A stretch of DNA of 64,000 nt from Leifsonia sp. Leaf264 (GTDB lineage: Bacteria > Actinomycetota > Actinomycetes > Actinomycetales > Microbacteriaceae). Positions 32,410-43,964 of the stretch are shown piece after piece (positions within the stretch are counted from its first letter, which is position 1; each line of letters opens with the position of its first letter). The translations under genes were made by a program, and so were the position numbers. The notes beneath the pieces are model-generated. The model made no database searches, was not told where the DNA came from, and was given only the letters and a program-made list of their open reading frames with translations. The stretch spans positions 1 through 64,000 of the forward strand of contig NZ_LMMR01000008.1 of NCBI RefSeq assembly GCF_001422325.1, given 5' to 3'.

Positions 32410-34041
32410 CTAGTTCACCCTGATCAGGGTCTTCTGCAGGCCGCTCGATCCATCGGGCGCGATGGGGGCGCGCTCCTCGATCTGCTGCTCGCCGTTCTTG
32501 TCTGTCGCGCGCACAGTGACGTAATGGGTGCCTGAGGTGGCCTCCCAGTCGACGTACCACTGCACCCAGGTGTCGACGTTGACCGGAACCGAGAGTTTCG
32601 CGGCCTGCCAGTCGTTGTCGTCGATCTTCACGTCGACCTGCTTGATGCCCACGGTCTGGGCCCAGGCGACACCGGCGACCTTCACCGGACCGGCATCGAT
32701 GGCCTTGTCGAGGCGCGGGGTGTCGATGCGCGATGAGAACTTGATCGGAGCCTTCGCGCTGTACCCCCGCGGAGTCCAGTACGCCTCGTCCCTGGCGAAG
32801 GTGGTGACCGTGAGTTCGGTCAGCCACTTGGTCGCCGACACGTAGCCGTAGAGGCCCGGCACGACCATACGTACCGGGAAGCCGTGCTCGAGCGGCAGCG
32901 GTTCGCCGTTCATACCCACCGCGAGGATGGCGTCCAGCTTCGGATCGGTGAGGGAGGCGAGCGGGGTGCTGGCCGTGAAGCCGTCGATGCTGCGCGAGAG
33001 CACCATGTCGGCTCCCGACTTCGGGGCCGCCTTCTTGAGTACGTCGCGCACCGGGATTCCCAGCCACTTCGCCGTGCCGAGCAGGTCGCCGCCGACCTCG
33101 TTCGAGACGCAGGTGAGAGTGATCGAGTACTCGTCGAGGCCCATGCCCACGAGGTCGTCGAAGCTCAGCTCGACCTTCTCGCCGACCATGCCGTCGATCG
33201 TCAGCGTCCAGCTGTCGGGATCGATGCTCGGCACGGTGAGGGCCGTATCGACCCTGTAGAAGTCCTTGTTGCTGGTGAACAGCGGCGTGATTCCCGGAAT
33301 GTCGAGGTCGGCGCCATCCGGGACCATCACCTTCTCCCGGGCTGCAGGCAGCTTGAGGGCCTTGCGGACGGCGTCGATCGACCCCGTCGTCACGTTCACG
33401 ACGCGGGCGCCGACACCGACGATCACGGCTCCGGCCGCGCTGATTCCGAGCAGGCGCAGGAATCCACGGCGGTCGACGGGGCTCTTCGCGGCCGAGCTGG
33501 CGGAGGTTGCGGATGCCGCGGGGCTGGTGTCTGCGGCATCCGTCACCGGAACCGCATCGCGGCGCGACGCCACCACGTCGTCGCGCCACGAGCGGAGCTT
33601 GGTGATGAGCAGCCAGAGGAGAAGGGAGCCGACGATCGTGCCGACCACCGGCGGCAGCCAGGCGAGGGCACTGGCTCCGGCCCTGGTCACGATGGCCGCC
33701 GTGGAGAGCACCCCGGCGAGGCCCAGCGCGATGACACCGAGCGGTGGACGCAGGAACTGCAGCACGCCGGCGACGGCGGCTGCGACGGCCACTCCGAACG
33801 CGAGACCGAGCAGCAGGAAGAGCTTGTCGTTGGCGCCGAAGGTCTCGATGGCGAATTCCTTGGCCCAGCGCGGAACGATGTCGATCACGAACGATCCGAC
33901 CGCCAGGATGGGACTGCCCTCACGGGCGACGATCAGGGCGACGAGCTCGGCCGAGGCGAGGAAGGCCGCGGCACTCACCAGTCCGGCGAGCGCGCTCCAC
34001 GCCCAGAAGCGCTTCCGGGGGTGGCGCTCGTCCTTCGCCAT
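32410..34041 (-). CDS. Membrane-anchored molybdopterin oxidoreductase, sulfite-oxidase type
   Basis: The 543-residue protein from ATG 34041 has four N-terminal hydrophobic segments (up to about residue 147), a low-complexity linker, a twin-arginine DRRGF (190-194) with a fifth hydrophobic segment, and a sulfite-oxidase-type molybdopterin domain (about 250-430) with the molybdenum ligand C311 in TLTCVSNEVGG, followed by a C-terminal Mo-co dimerisation domain. It should oxidise or reduce a small substrate outside the membrane. No cytochrome partner is adjacent. The N-terminal four-helix domain is less usual and may hold a quinone or haem site. Confidence 0.88.
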   Translation of the reverse strand: MAKDERHPRKRFWAWSALAGLVSAAAFLASAELVALIVAREGSPILAVGSFVIDIVPRWAKEFAIETFGANDKLFLLLGLAFGVAVAAAVAGVLQFLRPPLGVIALGLAGVLSTAAIVTRAGASALAWLPPVVGTIVGSLLLWLLITKLRSWRDDVVASRRDAVPVTDAADTSPAASATSASSAAKSPVDRRGFLRLLGISAAGAVIVGVGARVVNVTTGSIDAVRKALKLPAAREKVMVPDGADLDIPGITPLFTSNKDFYRVDTALTVPSIDPDSWTLTIDGMVGEKVELSFDDLVGMGLDEYSITLTCVSNEVGGDLLGTAKWLGIPVRDVLKKAAPKSGADMVLSRSIDGFTASTPLASLTDPKLDAILAVGMNGEPLPLEHGFPVRMVVPGLYGYVSATKWLTELTVTTFARDEAYWTPRGYSAKAPIKFSSRIDTPRLDKAIDAGPVKVAGVAWAQTVGIKQVDVKIDDNDWQAAKLSVPVNVDTWVQWYVDWEATSGTHYVTVRATDKNGEQQIEERAPIAPDGSSGLQKTLIRVN

Positions 34042-34241
34042 GGCAGGTCTCCGCATCCGTCGTCGCGGGAGATGACCCGCTACTGATGTGTTCGGAGCGC
34101 TCGGGCGAACGGATGGCGCGCCTCACTCCGCTCCACCTTCCGTTCGCTGAGGGCCGAGCGCAGCGACCGCCCGAAGCACTTGGACCGCAGACTGCGTCCG
34201 GCCTCAGCGAGCGGGGGCTCTGCGGCGCCGCAATCGCGGCC

Positions 34242-35261
34242 TCAGCGTGTGGAAGGCCGCGCCCACTCCAGGAGCCTCTCGACGGGCCAGGTGTTCACCA
34301 CGCGCTCCGCCGGCACCCCCGCCTTCTCCGCCCGCGCCGCCCCCAGGTCGAGCAGACCGAGCTGTCCGGGCGCGTGCGCGTCGCTGTCGATGCTGAACAG
34401 ACAGCCGATCTCCAGCGCCAGCGCGATGAGCTCGTCGGGCGGATCCTGCCGCTCGGGCCGCGAGTTGATCTCCACCGCCACCGAGTTCTCCGCGCACGCC
34501 TCGAACACGCGCCGGGCGTCGAACTCCGACTGCGGCCTCGTGCCGCGCGAGCCCTGCACCAGCCGCCCGGTGCAGTGGCCGAGTACGTTCGTGCGCGGAT
34601 CGGTCACGCCGCCCAGCATCCGTCTCGTCATCGTCGCGGCATCCGCTCGCAGCTTCGAATGCACCGATGCGACCACCACGTCGAGCTGCCCGAGCATCTC
34701 GCGCGTCTGGTCGAGTGATCCGTCGACGAGGATGTCGACCTCGATCCCGGTGAGCAGACGGATGCCGCTGCCATGCGCATCGAGCGCCTCGATGACCTCG
34801 AGCTGCTCGCCGAGCCGCTCCGCCGTCAGGCCCCGAGCCACGGTGAGGTTCGGGGAGTGGTCGCTGATCACCAGGTACTCGTGTCCGAGGGCCTCGGCCG
34901 CGCGGGCCATCGTCTCGATGCCGGTGGTGCCGTCCGACCACTCGGTGTGGCTGTGCAGGTCGCCACGGAGCTTGGTGCGGAGCGAGCCGGGAGGAGCATC
35001 CGTCGCGGCATCCCGCTCCCGCAGGTCGGCGAGGTAGTCGGGCACGCGCCCATCCGTCGCCTGCTCGATCACGCGATAGGTCGTGTCACCGATGCCGGCG
35101 GTGCGCTTGAGGCGGCCGTCGGCCACGCGCGCCGCGACCTCGGCGGCTCCGAGCGGCTCGATGATGCCGGCGGCCTTGCGGAACGCCTTCGACTTGTAGC
35201 GCGACGCCAGTTCACGCTCGAGCCTGAACGCGATCTCCTCGAGGGCTTCGACGGGGTCCAT
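34242..35261 (-). CDS. PHP-domain phosphoesterase with N-terminal helix-hairpin-helix part
   Basis: The 339-residue protein has a PolX-like helix-hairpin-helix N-terminus (about residues 1-90) and a C-terminal PHP domain with the metal motif GDLHSHTEWSDG and later IEVDIL, ASVHSKL, NVLGHCTGR, EINSRP and DSDAHAPG. This is the PolX tail without the polymerase domain. It likely removes 3'-phosphates or phosphate groups from DNA or small molecules using three metal ions. The ATG at 35261 follows GAGGA. Confidence 0.85.
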   Translation of the reverse strand: MDPVEALEEIAFRLERELASRYKSKAFRKAAGIIEPLGAAEVAARVADGRLKRTAGIGDTTYRVIEQATDGRVPDYLADLRERDAATDAPPGSLRTKLRGDLHSHTEWSDGTTGIETMARAAEALGHEYLVISDHSPNLTVARGLTAERLGEQLEVIEALDAHGSGIRLLTGIEVDILVDGSLDQTREMLGQLDVVVASVHSKLRADAATMTRRMLGGVTDPRTNVLGHCTGRLVQGSRGTRPQSEFDARRVFEACAENSVAVEINSRPERQDPPDELIALALEIGCLFSIDSDAHAPGQLGLLDLGAARAEKAGVPAERVVNTWPVERLLEWARPSTR

Positions 35262-35435
35262 CCCGCCATCCTCGCCGTCGCGGCGGCGCAGCGCTACGGG
35301 GTTGCGGGTAGCGTCGGCGCCCGTCACAGCGCAATTCAGGTCGGATTCGTTCTGCCCCGGCGTGTCGACACCGGCCAGCCGCGTGGCGCCCGATCGAGTC
35401 TGAATAGTGCGGCGACGGGCGTGCGGATGGGTGGC

Positions 35436-35840
35436 TCAGGCCAGGTCGGGCAGCAGCTCGCTCAGCAGGCTCCGGATGCGGGCCTTGATGTCGTCGCGGA
35501 TCGGACGGACCGCCTCGATCGACTGGCCGGCCGGGTCGTCGAGCTCCCAGTCCTCGTAGCGCTTGCCCGGGAAGATCGGGCAGGTGTCACCGCAGCCCAT
35601 CGTGATGACGACATCGGAGTCGCGCACGGCATCGGTCGTGAGGATCTTCGGCACGTTGTTCGCGATGTCGATGCCCTCCTCGGCCATGGCCTGCACGGCG
35701 ATCGGGTTGATCTGGTCCTTCGGCTCCGAGCCGGCGGAGAGGACCTCGACGCGGCCACCGGACAGCGCCGTCATGTAGCCGGCGGCCATCTGCGAGCGGC
35801 CGGCGTTGTGCACGCAGACGAAGAGCACTGAGGGGGTCAC
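35436..35840 (-). CDS. arsC: Arsenate reductase, low-molecular-weight phosphatase type
   Basis: The 134-residue protein has the catalytic loop CVHNAGRSQ (C9, R15) and C83 and C87 in GCGDTCPIF, the residues of thioredoxin- or mycothiol-linked ArsC. It reduces arsenate to arsenite in the cytosol. The GTG at 35840 follows TAGAAT by seven bases. It is not in an ars operon: no ArsB/Acr3 pump or ArsR is near, so either they lie elsewhere or the protein acts as a phosphatase. Confidence 0.9.
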   Translation of the reverse strand: MTPSVLFVCVHNAGRSQMAAGYMTALSGGRVEVLSAGSEPKDQINPIAVQAMAEEGIDIANNVPKILTTDAVRDSDVVITMGCGDTCPIFPGKRYEDWELDDPAGQSIEAVRPIRDDIKARIRSLLSELLPDLA

Positions 35841-35847
35841 GCTGCCG

Positions 35848-35853
35848 ATTCTA
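35848..35853 (-). promoter_or_regulatory. Leaderless -10 element TAGAAT before arsC
   Basis: On the minus strand TAGAAT, seven bases, then GTG at 35840. Confidence 0.45.
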
Positions 35854-35885
35854 GGCTGCCCGGGTGAACACCCTGCCGCCGCGCG

Positions 35886-35943
35886 TGAGGGGACGCTTCC
35901 GCACGGTGACGAGCCGCCGGCACCGTGCGGAGGCGTCCCCTCA
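35886..35943 (-). terminator. 23-base hairpin between GDPD and arsC genes
   Basis: Arms 35886-35908 (TGAGGGGACGC followed by TTCCGCACGGTG) and 35921-35943 are complementary over 23 bases with one T-G pair; the loop has 12 bases. No T-run follows. It should end the GDPD transcript before arsC. Confidence 0.75.
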
Positions 35944-35993
35944 GCGCCAGCGGCGCCGGCGGCGCGTGCGCGCGCCCCGGCGAGCGGCATCCG

Positions 35994-37859
35994 TCAGCGG
36001 AGCAGGCTGAACTCGCTCAACTCGTCGGCGGCCACGTCGGCGGGGTCGGGGGTACGGGAGAGCAGGTCGCGGAAGCGCACGGCGTCGTCGGGCTGGTCGG
36101 TGACGATGCCATCGGCGCCCGCCCGCAGGAAGTCGCGGATGCGGTCGTCTCCGTCGACGGTCCAGACGTAGACCGGCTTCCCCTCGGCGTGCGCCTCCGC
36201 GAGGAACTCCGGGGTGAACGAGGCCTGCTCGAGCGTGAAGAAGTCGCACGGGCTGTCGGGAACCCCGCCGGCGCTCACGGCGATGGTCAGTCCCACGGTC
36301 AGGGCCGGGCGCAGGGTCTTGAGCCTGGAGACGACATCCGGATCGAGCGAGTGGTAGATGTTCTGGTCGGTCACGCCCAGCGCGTCGAGCTGGGCGAGGA
36401 AGTCCTGCACGAAGTCGCCGTGTTCGTGGCCGTGCACCTTCACCTCGATGAGCAACGGCATCCCGATGGCGCGGGCGTGCGACACGTAGTCGGCCATCGT
36501 CGGGATCGTGCCCTCGAAACCACCCTCGCGCACCGTCGTCGACGTGGCCTCGGCCGTCGTCATGTCGAAGACGTTGCGATTGAGGCCGGAGATCATCAGC
36601 AGGTTGGTGTCGTGCAGAGCCACCCATCCGCCGTCGGCGGTCTGCTGGAAGTCGGCCTCGACGTAGTCGGCGCCGGCGTCGACCGAGGCGTCGAGGGCTG
36701 CGATGGTGTTCTCGACCCCGCCGGCCGAGAAGCCGCGGTGCGCGAACACGAGCGAGCCCGCCGCCGCCGACACCTGGGTCGACACGGCAGGGGCCGCCGT
36801 GATGGCGAGCGCGACGACGACGGATGCCGCGACCAGGCGCAGCGCGACCGCGCGCACGACCCGGCGAGGCCGGCGAGGAGACGCCGCGACGGGCGCATGG
36901 CCGAGCTGCACCCTGATCTCGTGCACCAGCACGTTGAAGATGAGCACCGCGGCGGCTCCAGCGGCGACGCAACCGAACACCTGGCCCGCTCCGATCGCCG
37001 CAGCCGCTGCGATGGACGAGACTTCGGACCCCGGCGCCCCGGTGCGTGAGGCGACGCCGAGGAGGACCTCGACGACCCCCGTGCTGAGCAGCGATGCCGC
37101 CAGGGCCGGCACACCGAGGAGGAAGGCGAAGTGCAGGAATCGTCGCCGGGTGATGCGGATGCTCGTGACCATCGCGGCGAGCGGCGACAGCCGCCCGGTG
37201 ATGAGCGCCGGCACAGTGAAGACCAGCCGCGAATTGATGTACAGCACCAGCCCGATCACCGCCGAGTACAGCAGGGTGCCGGCCGGCGTCTTCAGGTACT
37301 CACGCGTGACGAACGGCGGAATGGCGATGCCCTGCGTCACGACCGAGAACAGTCCGAGCCCGCCGAGCGGGGCGACGATGAACAGGTAGACCAGGAGCAA
37401 CGGCGACGGACGACGCAGCAGGCGGGCGACGGTGGCTGCGGCATCCGTCGCGATCCCCCGAAGGGTCAGCGCGCGACCGGCGTGCTGGCGATCGGCCACG
37501 GCGAACACCGCAGCCAACTGCAGCGCCACGGCCACGAGGGCTATCGCCGCGATGGCGATGAGCAGCAGGTCCGCCAGCGGATCGACGAGCAGTGCGCCGA
37601 CGTTGCGGTCGGTGACATTCCGGATGCCTGCGCTGTCGAGCGCGAGCTGGAACAGCCACCGGATGGCCGGGACCGCGACGAGAAGGGTCGCACCCTGGAT
37701 GATCACCGCCGCCGTGATGGTGGCGATGAGCCCGGAGCGGGTGAAGCGCGCGGCTGTGCGCAGTTCGACGATGTCGGCGGCGAGCCTGGTGCGAAGCGGC
37801 AGACGCGGGGCACGCGGGGAACGGATGCGGCCGGCCCGCGCGCTGCGGGCGGCATCCAT
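35994..37859 (-). CDS. Membrane glycerophosphodiester phosphodiesterase
   Basis: The 621-residue protein from ATG 37859 (after GGGGAGGA) has an N-terminal membrane domain of about seven segments (residues 45-335) of the GDPD-membrane family, then a glycerophosphodiester phosphodiesterase domain with FAHRGFSAGGVENT, DYVEADFQQT and LIEVKVHGH, the metal and phosphate ligands of GDPD. The active site should face outward and release glycerol phosphate from deacylated lipids or teichoic acid. An in-frame extension to 38255 reads through arginine-rich sequence and is not used. Confidence 0.9.
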   Translation of the reverse strand: MDAARSARAGRIRSPRAPRLPLRTRLAADIVELRTAARFTRSGLIATITAAVIIQGATLLVAVPAIRWLFQLALDSAGIRNVTDRNVGALLVDPLADLLLIAIAAIALVAVALQLAAVFAVADRQHAGRALTLRGIATDAAATVARLLRRPSPLLLVYLFIVAPLGGLGLFSVVTQGIAIPPFVTREYLKTPAGTLLYSAVIGLVLYINSRLVFTVPALITGRLSPLAAMVTSIRITRRRFLHFAFLLGVPALAASLLSTGVVEVLLGVASRTGAPGSEVSSIAAAAAIGAGQVFGCVAAGAAAVLIFNVLVHEIRVQLGHAPVAASPRRPRRVVRAVALRLVAASVVVALAITAAPAVSTQVSAAAGSLVFAHRGFSAGGVENTIAALDASVDAGADYVEADFQQTADGGWVALHDTNLLMISGLNRNVFDMTTAEATSTTVREGGFEGTIPTMADYVSHARAIGMPLLIEVKVHGHEHGDFVQDFLAQLDALGVTDQNIYHSLDPDVVSRLKTLRPALTVGLTIAVSAGGVPDSPCDFFTLEQASFTPEFLAEAHAEGKPVYVWTVDGDDRIRDFLRAGADGIVTDQPDDAVRFRDLLSRTPDPADVAADELSEFSLLR

Positions 37860-38131
37860 CGCGGAGTCCTCCCCCGTCACCGTGCCGCTGGTCACTGTCG
37901 TCGCCTTCTGGTCGTGCTCTCCGACGGCTTCTGCGGCGCGGTTCTGCTGACTGCCGGTGGCTCGAGACCGGCGCCGAGCGCCGCACCACCGAGAGGACAA
38001 TCTAGCCCGGAATTCTGGGAGAAGTCGGGGGTGGTCCCCGCGTGCTCGTGCCGCGTCGGGTCCCACTCGACGCGCGTGCGGGCTCCGGATGGCGCACACT
38101 GGATGGATCGAGCGCGAAGGGAGCGTGGGCG

Positions 38132-39087
38132 ATGGCGAGCACCCCCACCCACGGCGCCATGTCCCCGGAGCGAGCGGCCGCGATCCTCGGTGTCGCACCC
38201 ACGGCGAGCTCGAGCGAGATCCGCGCTGCCTACAACGGACTGGCGCGCCTGGCACACCCCGACCGCTTCGCCGGTGGAAGCACGAAGGAGCAGACGGATG
38301 CCGCAGCCCGATTCATCCGCCTGACCGAGGCCTACGAGGTGCTCCGCCTGACCTCCGGGGTGAGCGGCGGACGGGCCGGCGCAGCGGGCGGTGGCACGGG
38401 CGGTGCGCGTGGCGCTGGCGGCACTGCATCCGGGGGCCGACCGGGCACACGCCCTCCTCACGTCGACGACAACCCGGCGCCCCGCACCTCCGGCACCTCG
38501 CACCGGGCTGCGGCATCCGGAGACTACGGTCCGCCCGACACCGACGACGGGATCTGGGTGGTGCGGCCCGATCACGCCGTGCGCGAGGCCACCCGTCAGC
38601 AGCGTGCCATCGTGCGCGGGGTGGTGGTGGTCATCGCATCACTGCTGGCACTGCTGTTCTCGAGCAATGCCATCGGCCTCTCCCCCGGCAGCTTCGGCAT
38701 TCCGCCGTCGTCGAGCTGGTACCTGCCGGTGATGCTCATCGCCGAGTCCGTCTGCCTCGCGGCCGTGGCGACGTGTGCCGGCTACGCCGCGTCGGGCGTG
38801 CCGTGGTGCGGCCGTGTCGGCGTGACGCTGGTCGGCCTCATCGTGCTGGCCTTCATCGTGTCGGCGCTGATCACGGCGCCGTTCACCTTCAGCACACTCG
38901 TGTTCACGTCGTTCGGGGCGTTCGTGACGGGCAGCCCGTTCCTGGCCCTCCTGCTCATCGGCCGCAGCAGCCAGGATGCGCGGGATCGCCGTCGTCGCAC
39001 GGCAAACGAGGCCCACGCAGCCGAGCGCGGCGGGCCGGGCGACCCCACCGAGTCCGGCCAGTCCGGCGAGCCCGCCGAGCCCGGCTC

Positions 39088-39091
<4 letters not shown>
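38132..39091 (+). CDS. J-domain membrane protein
   Basis: The 319-residue protein has an N-terminal J-domain (ERAAAILGVAPTASSSEIRAAYNGLARLAHPDRF) with the HPD motif at residues 42-44, a glycine-rich linker, and four C-terminal membrane segments (about residues 170-290). It would recruit Hsp70 to the membrane. Zinc-finger and substrate domains of true DnaJ are absent. The stop TAG overlaps the stop of the convergent ppc gene in the sequence CTAG. Confidence 0.85.
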
Positions 39092-41742
<2,651 letters not shown>

Positions 41743-41748
41743 CCGCCG

Positions 41749-41754
41749 AGACTA
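41749..41754 (-). promoter_or_regulatory. Leaderless -10 element TAGTCT before ppc
   Basis: On the minus strand TAGTCT, six bases, then GTG at 41742. Confidence 0.6.
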
Positions 41755-41930
41755 CGGCCTTCCCGTGTACGGCATGTTTCACGCCGTCTTCTGCTGACAC
41801 CGTCGGTTCCGGATGCCGCGGGCCCGCGTCGCGCGCGATTCCGCGGGTTCGCGGTGGCCCGGCGGTGGATCGGCGGGGCCGTGGCGACTCGCTCGGGCTC
41901 TCCGCGTGACCCGGCGGAGTTCCGGTGGCT

Positions 41931-41977
41931 CGGCGGAGGTTCCTGCATCCGCCAGGTCACCGAGCCTCCGCCGAGTC
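41931..41977. repeat. 47-base dispersed element, copy 2
   Basis: This is the reverse complement of the element at 18474-18520: identical 23-base (41931-41953) and 12-base (41966-41977) blocks with the same 12-base spacing. Upstream, 41830-41930 repeats related motifs such as CGGCGGAG and GGTGGCTCGGCGG, so the 280-base gap between ppc and the mutarotase gene is largely repetitive and non-coding. Confidence 0.75.
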
Positions 41978-42019
41978 GCAGAGGCCACCGAACCGTGGGG
42001 GCGGGCGCCTGCGCGGACG

Positions 42020-42343
42020 TCAGTCGAGGTGGAACACCTCGGGGATGCCCTTCCACCATTCGCCGTCCGCTCGATCCGGGAGCGGACGCTGCAACGGCTC
42101 GCACACGGCCCACCACTCCTGCGTCGCTGGGTCGGCGGCGATGGCGGCCATATCGGCCTCGTAGTCGTCGCCGACGTACTCCAGGTAGGAGAACAGCAGG
42201 TCGCCGTGACGGTGGATGGAGTAGTTCGTGACGTTGCTACGCGTCAGCCTGTCGAGCACGGCCGGCCACGCGGCCGCGTGCAGGCGCTCGTACTCCTCGA
42301 CGTTCTCGGGCGGCAGCCCGATGACGGATGCGACCCGCCTCAT
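42020..42343 (-). CDS. L-rhamnose/L-fucose mutarotase family protein
   Basis: The 107-residue protein is a RhaM/FucM-type mutarotase: RRVASVIGLPPENVEEYERLHAAAWP at the start, H-bond residues in NYSIHR, and WKGIPEVFHLD at the end. It interconverts the alpha and beta anomers of the sugar. Its ATG overlaps the SDR stop as ATGA, so it is the last gene of a four-gene coupled operon. It supports a deoxysugar or aldose substrate for the pathway. Confidence 0.9.
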   Translation of the reverse strand: MRRVASVIGLPPENVEEYERLHAAAWPAVLDRLTRSNVTNYSIHRHGDLLFSYLEYVGDDYEADMAAIAADPATQEWWAVCEPLQRPLPDRADGEWWKGIPEVFHLD

Positions 42344-43107
42344 GAGCGCGCCCCGGCTGCGCGCACCCGCAGGTGGGTGACGCCGCCGTCGACCTCGAGG
42401 GCCGTGCCCGTCGTCGAGCCCGACAACGGACTGGCCAGGTAGGCGATCGCTGCCGCCACCTCGACCGGCTCCACCATGCGGCCGGTCGCCTGGCGGGCGT
42501 CGAGGGCCGCGCGCTCGGCCACGGGGTCGGCGAATCCGGCCAGCATCCGATCGACGAACGGCGTGGCGACGGTTCCGGGGCTCACGCAGTTCACCCGGAT
42601 GCCCTCGCTCACGTGATCGGTGGCCATGGCGTAGGTGAGGGCGAGCACGGCGCCCTTCGACGCCGCGTAGAGGGCGCGCTGCGGCAGGCCGTTGAGCGCG
42701 GCGATGGAGCACAGATTCACGACGGCTGCGGCATCCGACTCCCGAAGCCAGGGCAGGGCGGCGGCGGTCACGCGGGCCATGCCGACCACGTTGATGTCGA
42801 GCACGCGGGCCCACTCGGCGTCGTCGTTCTCCGCGACAGTGCCGACGGCGCTGATGCCGGCGTTGTTCACGACGATGTCGATGCCACCGAGCTCCGCGGC
42901 GATGGCCGCGACGGCGGCGTTCACCGAGGCACGGTCCGAGACGTCGGCGACGAAGCCGTGCAGCGGCGCCGGCAGCCCGTCGATGGCGCGGTCGAGAACG
43001 GCCACCCGGGCTCCACGCTCGGCGAGGGTCTGCGCGGTGGCCAGGCCGATGCCCGAGGCGCCGCCCGTCACCAGGGCGACGAGCCCGTCGAACTCGCCGG
43101 CGCTCAT
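42340..43107 (-). CDS. SDR dehydrogenase, 2-keto-3-deoxy-L-fuconate-type
   Basis: The 255-residue classical SDR has TGGASGIG for NAD(P) and the triad S134, Y147 and K151. Its place between a FAH hydrolase and a mutarotase matches 2-keto-3-deoxy-L-fuconate (or rhamnonate) 4-dehydrogenase, which makes the diketo acid that the hydrolase cleaves. Overlaps both neighbours as ATGA. Confidence 0.87.
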   Translation of the reverse strand: MSAGEFDGLVALVTGGASGIGLATAQTLAERGARVAVLDRAIDGLPAPLHGFVADVSDRASVNAAVAAIAAELGGIDIVVNNAGISAVGTVAENDDAEWARVLDINVVGMARVTAAALPWLRESDAAAVVNLCSIAALNGLPQRALYAASKGAVLALTYAMATDHVSEGIRVNCVSPGTVATPFVDRMLAGFADPVAERAALDARQATGRMVEPVEVAAAIAYLASPLSGSTTGTALEVDGGVTHLRVRAAGARS

Positions 43108-43964
43108 GCCTGCACCAGCGTCTGGCGCGCGCTGCCGAGGCCGTCGATCTCGAGCTCGACCACGTCGCCCGCGCGCAGGTACGGGTTGCCCTCGATGCCG
43201 AGGGCGACGCCGGCCGGGGTGCCCGTGTTGATGACGTCTCCCGGATGCAGCACCATGAACTGGCTCACGTACCAGACGACGTGCGCCACGGAGAAGAGCA
43301 TGTTGGCGGTGGTGCCGTCCTGCCGAACGGTGCCGTTCACGCTGAGCCGGAGTCCGAGCGCCTGCGGGTCGCCGACCTGGTCGGCCGGAACCAGCTCGGG
43401 GCCGAAGGGGTTGAAGGTCTCGCAGCTCTTGCCCTTGTCCCACTGGCCGCCGCGCTCGAGCTGGAACTCGCGCTCGGACACGTCGTGCGAGACGGCGTAC
43501 CCGGCCACGTGAGCGAGGGCCTCATCGGGCGAGTCGAGGTAGCGGGCCGTCGCGCCGATCACGACGCCGAGCTCGACCTCCCAGTCGGTCTTCACCGAGC
43601 CGCGCGGGATGAGCACGTCATCGAACGGACCGACGAGCGTCGTCGGGTCCTTCATGAAGATCACCGGCTCGGCCGGCAGCGCGGCTCCGGTCTCCTCGGC
43701 GTGGTCGCGGTAATTGAGGCCGATGCAGACGATCTTGCCCGGGCACGCGATCGGAGCACCCACGCGCAGGTCGGCCGCCGACTCGAGCTCGGGCAGGTCG
43801 TCGAGAGCCGCGCGGAGGCGGGCGACGCCGTCGGCGGCGAGGAACGCGCCGTCGAAGTCGGCCGTGACGCCGCGGGCGTCGAGGGTCCGCCCTCCGGCCA
43901 GGACGACGGGGATCTCGTCGCCTGCCTCCCCGAGTCGGGCGAGGCTGATGGGAGTGCTGGTCAC
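43104..43964 (-). CDS. FAH-family hydrolase, 2,4-diketo-3-deoxy-L-fuconate-type
   Basis: The 286-residue protein has the fumarylacetoacetate hydrolase domain (KIVCIGLNYRDHAEET, DWEVELGVVIG, VSHDVSERE) with acidic metal ligands. In the related pathway it splits 2,4-diketo-3-deoxyfuconate into pyruvate and L-lactate. The start is GTG 43964, overlapping the lactonase stop as GTGA. The order lactonase, FAH, SDR, mutarotase supports the assignment. Confidence 0.88.
   Translation of the reverse strand: MTSTPISLARLGEAGDEIPVVLAGGRTLDARGVTADFDGAFLAADGVARLRAALDDLPELESAADLRVGAPIACPGKIVCIGLNYRDHAEETGAALPAEPVIFMKDPTTLVGPFDDVLIPRGSVKTDWEVELGVVIGATARYLDSPDEALAHVAGYAVSHDVSEREFQLERGGQWDKGKSCETFNPFGPELVPADQVGDPQALGLRLSVNGTVRQDGTTANMLFSVAHVVWYVSQFMVLHPGDVINTGTPAGVALGIEGNPYLRAGDVVELEIDGLGSARQTLVQA

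Noticed and set aside
35436-35840. arsC as part of an arsenic-resistance operon
   Set aside because: No pump, regulator or other ars gene lies nearby; the neighbours are a phosphodiesterase and a PHP protein.
37860-38255. Upstream extension of the GDPD gene by 132 residues
   Set aside because: The extension is arginine- and serine-rich and non-protein-like, and ATG 37859 is preceded by GGGGAGGA.
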